Of a stretch of DNA of 14,024 nt, positions 1 to 6,573 are shown piece by piece (position 1 is the first letter of the stretch; every line of letters starts with the position of its first letter). The notes under the pieces are model-generated. The model made no database searches and was not told the origin of the DNA. It worked only from the letters and a program-made list of their open reading frames with translations. This DNA is from Kangiella sp. (GTDB taxonomy: Bacteria > Pseudomonadota > Gammaproteobacteria > Enterobacterales > Kangiellaceae), in NCBI GenBank assembly GCA_026195755.1, contig JAPHRL010000114.1, forward strand, positions 1 through 14,024, given 5' to 3'. Position numbers and translations under genes: made by a program.

Positions 1-85
1 CCGATACAGCTAAGGCAACGCCCGCTGCAATCTTGGATAAGCGTGTCATTGGAGACTTGTTATGGTTTAACCCTGTATTTTTCAT
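1..85 (-). CDS. N-terminus of an exported protein (partial, runs off left edge)
   Basis: Twenty-eight codons are visible, starting at ATG 85-83. The start is preceded by a purine-rich Shine-Dalgarno (GGAAGGAAT, about 91-99 on the minus strand). The peptide begins MKNTGLNHNKSPMTRLSKIA and continues GVALAVS. This is a polar basic n-region followed by the start of a hydrophobic core, so it reads as a signal peptide. The extended n-region is common in TonB-dependent receptors and other outer-membrane proteins of marine gammaproteobacteria, but no mature sequence is present, so the product cannot be named. An internal ATG at 49-47 would give a shorter signal peptide but has no good ribosome site. 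Confidence 0.6.
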   Translation of the reverse strand, partial: MKNTGLNHNKSPMTRLSKIAAGVALAVS

Positions 86-400
86 ACAATTCCTTCCCCC
101 ATCGATAGGAATTAACTGTTCGCTATAAACAAAAGTAAACGGAAGACGGTAAGACGTCATACCACTTATAAAAGGCATACTATCAATAATTTCTACTTAT
201 AAGCAAGCAATATAACGATGCTTATTTGTCAAGATTTTTTGCAATGGCTTTAAGGTATGAAGTGACTGTTTTGTATAAGAAACAGTCACTTTATGGAGAT
301 CCCTGGAATGATTTGATTCTCTTTTGCTCATTATTTGAGCATTGATATGACCGGCACCATCATAAGAATAGAAGAAAGGGCTGAAGAACAGCCCTTCTTT
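86..400. other. Hairpin-rich intergenic region
   Basis: No convincing ORF is seen on either strand. The region holds a perfect 12-bp inverted repeat (260-291), a smaller hairpin TGCTCA-N5-TGAGCA (325-341) and a terminator-type hairpin (376-402). A consensus-like -35 (TTGACA, 232-227 minus) faces the exported-protein gene at 85, but no -10 stands at the right distance. On the plus strand TTGTCA (226-231) and TTTAAG (249-254) are 17 bp apart and could start a short transcript ending at the terminator. Confidence 0.6.
260..291. repeat. Perfect 12-bp inverted repeat, 8-nt loop
   Basis: AAGTGACTGTTT (260-271) and AAACAGTCACTT (280-291) flank the loop TGTATAAG. The arms pair without mismatch. No T-run follows on either strand, so it is not a canonical terminator. 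It could be an operator for the exported-protein gene at 85 or the first stem of a plus-strand transcript. Confidence 0.75.
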
Positions 401-402
401 TT
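376..402. terminator. Rho-independent terminator, probably bidirectional
   Basis: The stem AAGGGCTG (376-383) pairs with CAGCCCTT (389-396) around the loop AAGAA. On the plus strand it is followed by CTTTTT (397-402). On the minus strand it comes directly after the stop of the 59-codon membrane ORF and is followed by TCTTCTATTCTT. Its position fits termination of the GntR-ABC operon. The better T-run is on the plus strand, where no gene is apparent. Confidence 0.75.
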
Positions 403-580
403 ACTTAAAAAAGTTCTTTATACTAAGCTGGATTTTGTTCACAGTCTCCAGTGAGTTAAGCACCTCAATCTCTGGTACTGATTGATTCCATTGAATGGCT
501 ACAATCGTCAACAAGGCTCCAATACCTATATAAAGACACGCTCGACTTAACCATTGAGTACTTCGTTTATTGTACACCAT
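401..580 (-). CDS. 59-residue single-pass membrane protein, last gene of the ABC operon
   Basis: ATG at 580-578 has a strong Shine-Dalgarno (AAAGGAGAAAG) just upstream, and the frame is open for 59 codons to TAA at 403-401. The product starts MVYNKRSTQWLSRACLYIGI. It has a basic N-terminus, one hydrophobic segment at about residues 14-30, then a polar tail (NQSVPEIEVLNSLETVNK) ending in NFFK. The positive-inside rule suggests N-in, C-out. It lies 31 bp after the permease stop and directly before a terminator, so it is probably the distal cistron of the GntR-ATPase-permease operon. I do not recognise the family. A role as a small transporter accessory is inference from position only. Confidence 0.7.
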   Translation of the reverse strand: MVYNKRSTQWLSRACLYIGIGALLTIVAIQWNQSVPEIEVLNSLETVNKIQLSIKNFFK

Positions 581-601
581 AATCTTTCTCCTTTAATCCG
601 A

Positions 602-630
602 CCGTGATGAGCTATAGAGCTTCATCACGG
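602..630 (-). repeat. 9-bp hairpin across the permease stop codon
   Basis: CCGTGATGA (602-610) is the exact inverse complement of TCATCACGG (622-630), with an 11-nt loop that contains the permease TAG (614-612). No U-run follows in the transcript and the ribosome site of the next small ORF comes about 10 nt later. It may be a processing or stability hairpin, or a partial attenuator between the permease and the 59-codon gene. Confidence 0.6.
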
Positions 631-1568
631 TAGCGACGAATCATAATAGCGCCGACCACTAAAACTGCTCCAAACGCTAATCCGAACCACAAATCCATAT
701 CCATTAGATGCTCACCGAAACTCAAAGGAAGCCAATCCTCTTCAATAAATTCCGAAACATCGTCATCAATAACATCACTGAAATCACCGGCGATTTTACC
801 GACAGGGGTAATGTAAGCACTCCATATCATCACAAAGCGCTCGCCAATATAGGAAACTACGTAAGCTGTGTTGGTTACGATACTTTCCGCAATAATGACT
901 AATATTACTGGCACTGTTGCTACCAGGAATGGCACCTTCTTGGTCCAGCTTGAAACCAGCAGCAAATATCCAATAATCGGTGCAGCCCATAGAGTAGCAA
1001 CATACAGCGCTTGCAACTGATAGAACGCAATCACAAACAGATTCGATGGCTGCCAAATGTTATGCCAGGCACTGGCGTCTGATATCCAGGCAAAAAGAGT
1101 GCCTAGAATCATGATGGCGAGAGTGGTCAATTGTAATATCACCCAGACAAATAAGGGGGCAACAACCATAACCGTGACCACTTTTGAGAGCACCGTCATA
1201 CTGTCTGAAACTGGCATCGACTTCCAGAATAAAATGCTGCGGTCTTTACGGTCATCGTATAGTGCGCCTAAACAGTAGAAGAAACCTACAATAGCCAGCA
1301 CAACCCCAAAGCTGAAGATACCGCTATAAATGCCCATCTGCACCCCAATGGCTTTAGCACGCGGATCGACACTGACGTCATACAACTTGAATAAGCTGGT
1401 CAAGTCATGACTGCCGACACCATTGATTTGCACGTTACTGGTGCTAAATACAAAGACCCCAAGGAAGACACCAAATACTGCAATACCACCAATAATCATC
1501 GGCACCCACTGCAAACCGGTCTTATTTTCCCAGTATTCTCTTTTCAATAAGGTTAGAAACGTTTTCAT
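612..1568 (-). CDS. ABC-2 type transporter permease
   Basis: Membrane subunit of an ABC transporter, 318 residues. About six hydrophobic segments are visible, near residues 22-42, 80-104, 128-158, 178-206, 212-229 and 292-311. A loop with an acidic/basic cluster after the second segment (YDDRKDRSILFWKSMPVSDS, 104-123) resembles the ABC-2 permease loop that contacts the ATPase. A large polar stretch (about 44-75) and an acidic one (262-280) lie between segments. The start ATG overlaps the ATPase stop in an ATGA arrangement, which implies translational coupling. Together with the ATPase and a YtrA-type repressor it forms a Ytr-like exporter. The substrate cannot be read from sequence; such systems are often linked to cell-envelope stress or antimicrobial peptides. 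Confidence 0.85.
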   Translation of the reverse strand: MKTFLTLLKREYWENKTGLQWVPMIIGGIAVFGVFLGVFVFSTSNVQINGVGSHDLTSLFKLYDVSVDPRAKAIGVQMGIYSGIFSFGVVLAIVGFFYCLGALYDDRKDRSILFWKSMPVSDSMTVLSKVVTVMVVAPLFVWVILQLTTLAIMILGTLFAWISDASAWHNIWQPSNLFVIAFYQLQALYVATLWAAPIIGYLLLVSSWTKKVPFLVATVPVILVIIAESIVTNTAYVVSYIGERFVMIWSAYITPVGKIAGDFSDVIDDDVSEFIEEDWLPLSFGEHLMDMDLWFGLAFGAVLVVGAIMIRRYRDEAL

Positions 1569-2422
1569 GCGGCCTCTCCTTTCATCTTGGCAACAAACAG
1601 ATCTGCTACGCTCGGTTTGCGAACCTTACCTAACTCTTGAAGTTGCTCCTTAGCGACGCCGTTGAATAGACATACCTTTTGTCCAAAGACTTCCCTGACA
1701 TTCATTGGCTTCATCGCTAAGGCAGCTTCCTCAAACTCCTTCTCAACCATGACTTCAAAATACGATTCTGCTATCGCGTCCATCGAGTCATCCAGCACAA
1801 TCTTTCCATCCTGGATAAAAATGAGGTCACTCAAAATGTGCTCAATTTCTTCGACCTGATGCGTAGTTATTATTATGGTTCGATTATCGTCGAAATAATC
1901 GTTCAGCAGTTGCTCGTAAAATGACTTGCGGAACAGGATATCCAGTCCTAATGTTGGTTCGTCCAGAATCAACAAATCCGCATCAATCGCCATAATTAAG
2001 GCCAGGTGCAATTGCACCACCATTCCTTTGGATAAGGCCTTAACACGGCTATTCCTTTTTATTTTTGTTTGTTCCAAGTACTTCTCACACAGCTCACGAC
2101 TAAAGCGAGGGTGTACCCCCTCTACAAAGTCGATGGCCTGACTTACTTTAATCCAGCGAGGTAACACAGCCACGTCAGCGATAAAACAAACGCGCTGCAT
2201 TAACTCATCGCGCTGTTTATGCGGATCGAGACCGAAAATATTAAGCTCGCCTTCGAAGGGTGTTAAACCCAACACTGATTTTAGTAATGTTGTTTTTCCC
2301 GCACCATTTGGGCCGATTAAGCCCAAAATACGTCCTGGCGCTAGCTCAAAGCTGACATTATCCAATGCTTTGAAACTGCCATATCTCTTATTGAGTCCTT
2401 TAGCTTCAAGGATATTACTCAT
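1565..2422 (-). CDS. ABC transporter ATP-binding protein (YtrB-like)
   Basis: Energising subunit of the ABC exporter, 285 residues from ATG 2422. That start begins MSNILEAKGLNKRYG, matching the family N-terminus, and has a GGAG ribosome site. A longer frame exists upstream but runs through the GntR gene. Visible motifs: Walker A GPNGAGKTT (37-45), signature LSKGM (130-134) in place of the usual LSGGQ, Walker B LLILDEP (150-156), D-loop GLD (159-161), and the switch histidine in TTHQ (H188). No glutamine stands at the expected Q-loop place (FIADVAVLP, 80-88). The C-terminal 75 residues are the variable extension seen in BcrA/YtrB-type ATPases. The start overlaps the GntR stop by 8 nt and the end overlaps the permease ATG by 4 nt. 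Confidence 0.92.
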   Translation of the reverse strand: MSNILEAKGLNKRYGSFKALDNVSFELAPGRILGLIGPNGAGKTTLLKSVLGLTPFEGELNIFGLDPHKQRDELMQRVCFIADVAVLPRWIKVSQAIDFVEGVHPRFSRELCEKYLEQTKIKRNSRVKALSKGMVVQLHLALIMAIDADLLILDEPTLGLDILFRKSFYEQLLNDYFDDNRTIIITTHQVEEIEHILSDLIFIQDGKIVLDDSMDAIAESYFEVMVEKEFEEAALAMKPMNVREVFGQKVCLFNGVAKEQLQELGKVRKPSVADLFVAKMKGEAA

Positions 2423-2789
2423 GATCGCTCTCCTCGTCCTTTGTGCGCTTAAACAACTCATCCAGTGAAATTTGTAAACGCTCAATCTTTTGTAATAACG
2501 CAGGCCATTCCACAGTTAAAAACTGCTCACGCTCTTGCTTCAATAACTTTTCTTTCGCACCTTCTGTTACGAACATGCCTAATCCCCTTCGTTTTTCTGC
2601 TAATTCACTTTCCACCAATAATTGATACGCCTTGGATACGGTTATCGGGTTCAGCTTATACTCCGCTGAAATGTTCCGAACCGAGGGCAAGGCATCACCT
2701 TCCTGCAGGCTGCCATCGAGGATCATATTCAAAACCCTGTCGCGCAGTTGCAGGTAAATTGGCTGTGTGTCGTCCCAATGTATTTGCAT
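2415..2789 (-). CDS. GntR-family transcriptional regulator, YtrA subfamily
   Basis: A 124-residue regulator with an N-terminal winged helix-turn-helix. PIYLQLRDRVLNMILDGSL (10-28) precedes the GntR signature LPSVRNISAEYKLNPITVSKA (34-54) and the wing RRGLGMFV (67-74). The remaining 50 residues form a short helical tail (LLKQEREQF ... IERLQISLDELFKR), probably for dimerisation. The lack of a ligand-binding FadR- or HutC-type domain is the mark of the YtrA subfamily, which is usually encoded with an ABC transporter, as here. It is the first gene of the operon and probably represses it. A palindrome overlapping the promoter (2901-2924) is the obvious operator. The ribosome site is weak (AGG about 9 nt upstream). 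Confidence 0.9.
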   Translation of the reverse strand: MQIHWDDTQPIYLQLRDRVLNMILDGSLQEGDALPSVRNISAEYKLNPITVSKAYQLLVESELAEKRRGLGMFVTEGAKEKLLKQEREQFLTVEWPALLQKIERLQISLDELFKRTKDEESDHE

Positions 2790-2860
2790 ATTTAGCTACC
2801 TGTTGGCAGTTACCTTCTGTTGTTTTGAATACAAAGCTATCAAAATCAACATCTTAACCT

Positions 2861-2895
2861 AGCAGAACAGAGACTTTTACCGTCAGTGTTCTGCT
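2861..2895. repeat. 9-bp inverted repeat in the leader of the GntR-ABC operon
   Basis: AGCAGAACA (2861-2869) and TGTTCTGCT (2887-2895) are exact inverse complements 17 bp apart. A nested 5-bp repeat GTCAG/CTGAC occupies 2882-2898. If transcription starts near 2900 on the minus strand, the whole structure would be at the 5' end of the operon mRNA. It could be an RNA hairpin or a second protein site. Confidence 0.55.
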
Positions 2896-2900
2896 GACAT

Positions 2901-2924
2901 GGTGTTATACTAAGATATAACACC
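2901..2924. promoter_or_regulatory. Candidate GntR (YtrA-type) operator palindrome
   Basis: GGTGTTATA (2901-2909), 6-bp spacer, TATAACACC (2916-2924): a perfect 9-bp inverted repeat. Each half contains GT-N-ATA / TAT-N-AC, in keeping with the GT...AC symmetry of GntR operators. It covers the -10 and most of the spacer of the predicted operon promoter, so bound repressor would block polymerase. Assignment to the regulator at 2415-2789 is inference from position. Confidence 0.65.
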
Positions 2925-2935
2925 GACTCTGTAAA
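2907..2935 (-). promoter_or_regulatory. Predicted promoter of the GntR-ABC operon
   Basis: On the minus strand, -35 TTTACA (2935-2930) and -10 TAGTAT (2912-2907) are separated by exactly 17 bp. The start would be near 2900, giving a leader of about 110 nt to the GntR ATG. Confidence 0.5.
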
Positions 2936-3007
2936 ACACTTTTTTAGTTTTTTTCATAAAAAGGCTGTAACAAAGTGTGTAAAAGATAACCATATTAAAG
3001 AAAGCTA

Positions 3008-4024
3008 ATGAACTTCAAAGCAAAGGGCTGTAAACTCCTAAGCTTAATTTTTCAGTTAATTATCAACGTGCAACCAGTCAAAATATTCCCATTTACACCG
3101 GCTAATATTGTGCTTTTAGTATTGAGCATGGCCTGTGTATTCAGCCTGCTCCCTGCCAGTTATGCACTGGCTGCCGGACTTATCTGGGGCTGGTTCTTTG
3201 CTGATCGGCAGTCCTTCCCCCTTGCCAGCTGGGCCAGTCTGTTACTAAAAATCGCGATTGTGCTACTAGGCTTCAGTCTTCCCTTAACTGAGTTATGGGG
3301 GACCGCCAAAGACAGCTTCGTATTAACAGTAAGCGTTATTGCCGGGGCATTAATATTAGGGTTGTTGATTGCGAAACTGTTTAAACTGGACAAGCAACAG
3401 GGTTGGCTGATCAGCTCTGGAACTGCAATTTGTGGCGGGAGCGCGATTGCTGCAGTGGGTACATCAATCAAAGCCAGTAGCCATAACATGGTCATATCGC
3501 TGGCGATTGTATTTATCTTAAATGCGGTGGCTTTGTTTGTTTTTCCTGCGGTTGGTCATTGGCTGGACCTTACCCAGAGCCAGTTTGGCCTTTGGGCGGC
3601 GTTAGGTATTCACGATACCAGTAGCGTGGTTGGTGCCGCTGCTGTCTATGGCGAAGAAGCTCTGGATGTCGCAACAACCACCAAACTATCACGGGCTTTA
3701 TGGATTATTCCTCTGGCTATCATTGCTTCTATGTCGCAACATTCGGGTAAAATCAGATTCAGCCTGCCACTATTTATCGTATTTTTCTTGCTAGCTAGCT
3801 CTGTGAGTAGTTTCCTTATGTCACCTGAACTTATGGCGCAAGTGGGCACTTACATCAAGCCAGCTTCAAAGAATCTGTTTGCATTGAGCCTGCTATGGAT
3901 GGGCACCAGCCTGAATAAAGCTGCAATCAAGGCAATTCCCTTTCGTTCAATGCTACTGGGCATCATTCTTTGGCTTGCGGTATCCATCAGCTCATTGTAC
4001 GTTGTCATGCAATGGTACCCGTAA
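3008..4024 (+). CDS. yeiH: YeiH-family (UPF0324, putative sulfate exporter) membrane protein
   Basis: Inner-membrane protein of 338 residues with about ten hydrophobic segments spread from residue 30 to the C-terminus. The family signatures are clear: SSGTAICGGSAIAAVG (136-151), GIHDTSSVVGAAAVYG (200-215) and KLSRALWIIP (226-235). These match the UPF0324/YeiH proteins, annotated as putative sulfate exporters although transport has seldom been shown. The start at 3008 has only a weak purine stretch (AAAGAAAG). An in-frame GTG at 3068 would begin nearer the conserved region but has no ribosome site, so the start is uncertain. No LysR gene, a common neighbour of yeiH, is adjacent. nudC follows 55 bp downstream on the same strand. 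Confidence 0.82.
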   Translation: MNFKAKGCKLLSLIFQLIINVQPVKIFPFTPANIVLLVLSMACVFSLLPASYALAAGLIWGWFFADRQSFPLASWASLLLKIAIVLLGFSLPLTELWGTAKDSFVLTVSVIAGALILGLLIAKLFKLDKQQGWLISSGTAICGGSAIAAVGTSIKASSHNMVISLAIVFILNAVALFVFPAVGHWLDLTQSQFGLWAALGIHDTSSVVGAAAVYGEEALDVATTTKLSRALWIIPLAIIASMSQHSGKIRFSLPLFIVFFLLASSVSSFLMSPELMAQVGTYIKPASKNLFALSLLWMGTSLNKAAIKAIPFRSMLLGIILWLAVSISSLYVVMQWYP

Positions 4025-4030
4025 CCCATA

Positions 4031-4054
4031 AATAGCCCAATAGACCAATAGCCC
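4031..4054 (+). repeat. Three tandem 8-bp units
   Basis: AATAGCCC, AATAGACC, AATAGCCC follow each other without gap in the yeiH-nudC spacer. A short imperfect tandem repeat; no function is evident. Confidence 0.7.
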
Positions 4055-4079
4055 CAAGAGCCGAAAAAAAGAGAACATC

Positions 4080-4982
4080 ATGTTTGCACTGCAATTTGAT
4101 CAACTGGATCGACAGGCTGAACTAAGAATCAATCCCGCTCATCTTCGCGAGCTCGCACAACAAGCAGACAGCAGTATCCTGCCAGTCCACCGTCAGCAAT
4201 TGCTGACTCAAGATGACAGTCTTCTGTGGCTAAACTGGAGCGAATTATCCGACACCGTTGAGGAGATTCAAGACAAGCACTTAATCTATCTTGGTCAAGT
4301 TCAAGGGGCAGACCAAATCAAGCACTACTTCAGTTACCGCCTGACTGAACCAGACTATTTTATCAAGCAGTTTCCATCTGTCTTGCTGAAAGGCTTACGC
4401 GAGCTATTACCCGTATTATCAGAAGCTGAATCATTTTTAGCCAACGTGGCGATAGGCATTGAGCATTGGCACAATACTCATCAGTATTGTGGCTATTGTG
4501 GCCATACCACCTACTCCAAATTGGCTGGTTTCGTCCGTCAATGCAGTAATCAAGAATGTGCTAAAGAGCATTATCCACGAACCGATGCTGCGGTGATTTG
4601 TGCTATCACTTATCAGGACAAAATTTTATTGGGACGCCAGGCTCAATGGCCGGAGAATCGCTATTCGGTGATTGCGGGATTTGTCGAACCTGGAGAGAGT
4701 CTGGAACAAGCAGTGGCACGCGAAGCTAACGAAGAAGCGGGGCTAACGGTCACCAATATTCAGTATTTTGGTTCGCAACCCTGGCCCTTCCCTCAGTCAT
4801 TAATGACAGGTTTTACCGCTGAAGCAACACACCCTTCGATTGAGTTGAAGGACCACGAATTGGAACATGCAGACTGGTTTACTCGCTCCCAAATCAATGA
4901 GTTAGTTGGCTGTAGTCAGCTTATCCTACCCTATAAATACTCCATTTCACGCACTCTGATTGAGCACTGGCGTAATAGCTAA
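4080..4982 (+). CDS. nudC: NAD(H) diphosphatase NudC
   Basis: Nudix hydrolase of 300 residues that cleaves NADH/NAD+ to NMN(H) and AMP and, in the E. coli family member, removes NAD caps from RNA. A zinc ribbon has cysteines 137, 140, 155 and 160. The Nudix box runs from G200 to L222 and fits GX5EX7REUXEEXGU exactly: G200, E206, R214-E215, E218-E219, G221. The NudC-specific motif SQPWPFPQS (232-240) follows the box, which separates it from other Nudix enzymes. The N-terminal 130 residues form the variable domain of the family. The ATG is preceded by AAAAAGAGAAC. It may be cotranscribed with the upstream YeiH gene, though no functional link is known. Confidence 0.96.
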   Translation: MFALQFDQLDRQAELRINPAHLRELAQQADSSILPVHRQQLLTQDDSLLWLNWSELSDTVEEIQDKHLIYLGQVQGADQIKHYFSYRLTEPDYFIKQFPSVLLKGLRELLPVLSEAESFLANVAIGIEHWHNTHQYCGYCGHTTYSKLAGFVRQCSNQECAKEHYPRTDAAVICAITYQDKILLGRQAQWPENRYSVIAGFVEPGESLEQAVAREANEEAGLTVTNIQYFGSQPWPFPQSLMTGFTAEATHPSIELKDHELEHADWFTRSQINELVGCSQLILPYKYSISRTLIEHWRNS

Positions 4983-5048
4983 GTGATTGATAGTTCATTA
5001 TTAAAATGTTTTTAAACTCGTATCTTCTGTATATTTTTTCAACAGTTA

Positions 5049-5077
5049 TTGACGAGAAATCCTTTCTCAAGTACAAC
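5049..5077 (+). promoter_or_regulatory. Predicted promoter upstream of the 11-codon ORF, with a palindrome in the spacer
   Basis: -35 TTGACG (5049-5054) and -10 TACAAC (5072-5077) are 17 bp apart. The spacer contains the inverted repeat GAGAAA-TCC-TTTCTC (5054-5068), a possible operator. Downstream, CTTATAA occurs twice 13 bp apart (5089-5095 and 5102-5108). Confidence 0.4.
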
Positions 5078-5132
5078 TAGAAGCAATCCTTATAACTATC
5101 GCTTATAAAGGCAGGTAATAAGGAGATACAGG

Positions 5133-5168
5133 ATGTTTAAGAAACTGCTAACACTTTTCTCAAGATGA
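5133..5168 (+). CDS. 11-codon ORF (possible leader peptide)
   Basis: ATG at 5133 has a near-ideal Shine-Dalgarno, AAGGAG at 5120-5125 with 7-nt spacing. The frame encodes MFKKLLTLFSR and stops at TGA 5166-5168. That stop overlaps the ATG of a longer frame (5165) in an ATGA junction. That longer frame runs through the next gene. The peptide is a short basic/hydrophobic helix. It may be a translated leader that couples to the next gene, or the remnant of a longer N-terminus broken by a frameshift. Such a strong ribosome site on so short a frame is the main reason to report it. Confidence 0.45.
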   Translation: MFKKLLTLFSR

Positions 5169-5215
5169 CTTATGTTGAGAACAGTTTAGCCAGATTGAGG
5201 AAACAAGGAGTTCTT

Positions 5216-5575
5216 ATGTCTAAGATCACAATTCTCGCCGGCGACTTTCCAAGTGGCAACGGTCATTTTTCATTCCGTAATTTTACCCTTCCTGGAGACA
5301 GTAACCACTACCTCTGCGAAACGGTAAACATCAACCAGCTTGAATCCTTCAACAAAATCAACAAAGAAATGGTCACTATGTTAGGAGTCAGCGAGCGTAC
5401 TGAGCATATTCTGGATGACTTAACACAAGACCAGGTGTTGTTTATGGTTCGTTTGAAAGATAAAAGGCGGTTTGTCGGTTTAGCCGATAAACGGACTTAT
5501 GACAAGATGAATACAGCGAGACGAATTGAAGGTAATAGAAAGCAACCGATGGCTAAAGCGCCTTCAGCGGCTTAG
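5216..5575 (+). CDS. Unrecognised 119-residue protein
   Basis: I do not recognise this protein. The start at 5216 is chosen because AAGGAG (5205-5210) stands 5 nt upstream and the product then begins MSKITILAGDFPSGNGHFSF, which reads as a natural first strand. The frame is also open back to ATG 5165, which would add MTYVENSLARLRKQGVL and overlap the 11-codon ORF; it has no ribosome site of its own. The sequence is soluble, with alternating strands in the first 50 residues (G-D-F-P-S-G-N-G turn at 9-16), a helical middle with EHILDDLTQDQ (63-73), a strand VLFMVRLKDKRRFVGLAD (74-91) and a basic, disordered tail. No signal peptide or membrane segment is seen. It ends 16 bp before the convergent epmA stop, and a GCTTAG/CTAAGC repeat joins the two stop codons. 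Confidence 0.75.
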   Translation: MSKITILAGDFPSGNGHFSFRNFTLPGDSNHYLCETVNINQLESFNKINKEMVTMLGVSERTEHILDDLTQDQVLFMVRLKDKRRFVGLADKRTYDKMNTARRIEGNRKQPMAKAPSAA

Positions 5576-5591
5576 ACAATCTGTTGGTTCG

Positions 5592-6542
5592 CTAAGCTCG
5601 ATCCCAGGGAAAAGCAATGACGTCTTGAATATCCTTGCTATTAAGTTTGGCCATCAATAAACGATCGACCCCTAAAGCAACCCCTGAACACTCGGGCAAG
5701 CCATGCTCCAATGCTGCGATAAAGCTTTGGTCAATGGCTATTTCTGGCAAATTATTGCTCATCCGCCACTGATTATCTGCCTTAAAGCGTGCCAGTTGTT
5801 GCTTGCTATCAGCCAGCTCATAAAAGCCATTGGCCAACTCAACACCCTCAATATACAACTCAAAACGATGAGCAACTCGCGGATCAGACTCTGAAATTCG
5901 CGCCAAAGCAGCCTGACTGGCTGGATAGTCGTAGATAAAACAGACCGAATCATTACGCCCAAGCTGCGGTTCAATCTTATCCTCAAACAACAAACTCAGG
6001 TAATCATCACGTTCCAAATCTTCAGGAAGCAGCCCCAGATTAGAACGGGCAAACTGCTCAAGTGCTTCGTCACTAATCGATAATGGTTCGATATCAAGGA
6101 ATTCGATAAAAGCCTGCTGATAGCTCAGATCCTGTCGCTGCTTCGACCCAAGCACCTTAGCCACAAGTTCATAGACCTCATCCATCAACTGCAAATGGTC
6201 AAAACCCAATCGATACCATTCCAACATGGTGAACTCAGGATTATGCTTAGCCCCCATCTCATCCTGCCGAAAAGCTTTGCAAATCTGGTAAATAGAGCCA
6301 TAACCCGCCGCCAATAAACGCTTCATGGCATATTCTGGTGAAGTTTGTAAAAAGCCCAGCTCTTTTGAACTAACGTCTATAGTCATTGAGCGCATATAGC
6401 GATCGGTCACCCCATGATGTGACAAAGCAGGCGTATCCACTTCAAGCACTTCTCGCTCGGCAAAAAAACCACGGATTGTTGATAGCAACTGCGCGCGGGC
6501 TTTGAGGTTTTGTAGTGAAGCTGAAGGTTTCCAGTGAGTCAT
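5592..6542 (-). CDS. epmA: Elongation factor P--(R)-beta-lysine ligase EpmA
   Basis: Class II lysyl-tRNA synthetase paralogue without an anticodon-binding domain (316 residues, usual length about 325). It activates (R)-beta-lysine with ATP and transfers it to Lys34 of EF-P. Motif 2 is clear: FRQDEMGAKHNPEFTMLEWYR (91-111) closely matches the E. coli EpmA form. The substrate-pocket strand is ELYIEGVELANGFYEL (228-243), and motif 3 is GVALGVDRLLM (287-297). The N-terminus starts directly in the catalytic domain, which distinguishes it from LysS. efp is upstream on the same strand and epmB beyond it, so all three EF-P modification genes are clustered. No Shine-Dalgarno is visible before the ATG, and the 275-bp gap to efp is full of palindromes that could affect read-through. 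Confidence 0.95.
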   Translation of the reverse strand: MTHWKPSASLQNLKARAQLLSTIRGFFAEREVLEVDTPALSHHGVTDRYMRSMTIDVSSKELGFLQTSPEYAMKRLLAAGYGSIYQICKAFRQDEMGAKHNPEFTMLEWYRLGFDHLQLMDEVYELVAKVLGSKQRQDLSYQQAFIEFLDIEPLSISDEALEQFARSNLGLLPEDLERDDYLSLLFEDKIEPQLGRNDSVCFIYDYPASQAALARISESDPRVAHRFELYIEGVELANGFYELADSKQQLARFKADNQWRMSNNLPEIAIDQSFIAALEHGLPECSGVALGVDRLLMAKLNSKDIQDVIAFPWDRA

Positions 6543-6573
6543 AGATTTGAGTCGAAGGTTAGCTTTAGTGATT

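Noticed and set aside
2423..2485. N-terminal extension of the ABC ATPase frame back to 2485
   Set aside because: The extra 21 residues overlap the GntR coding region and are unlike the family. ATG 2422 has a ribosome site and begins at the usual place.
2465..2857. 130-codon plus-strand frame over the GntR gene
   Set aside because: It is antisense to a clear winged-helix regulator. Its translation is low-complexity and cysteine/serine-rich as in shadow frames.
4990..5010. Terminator after nudC (TTAAAA/TTTTTAA)
   Set aside because: The pairing is only A-T with almost no loop, so the stem would be too weak to call.
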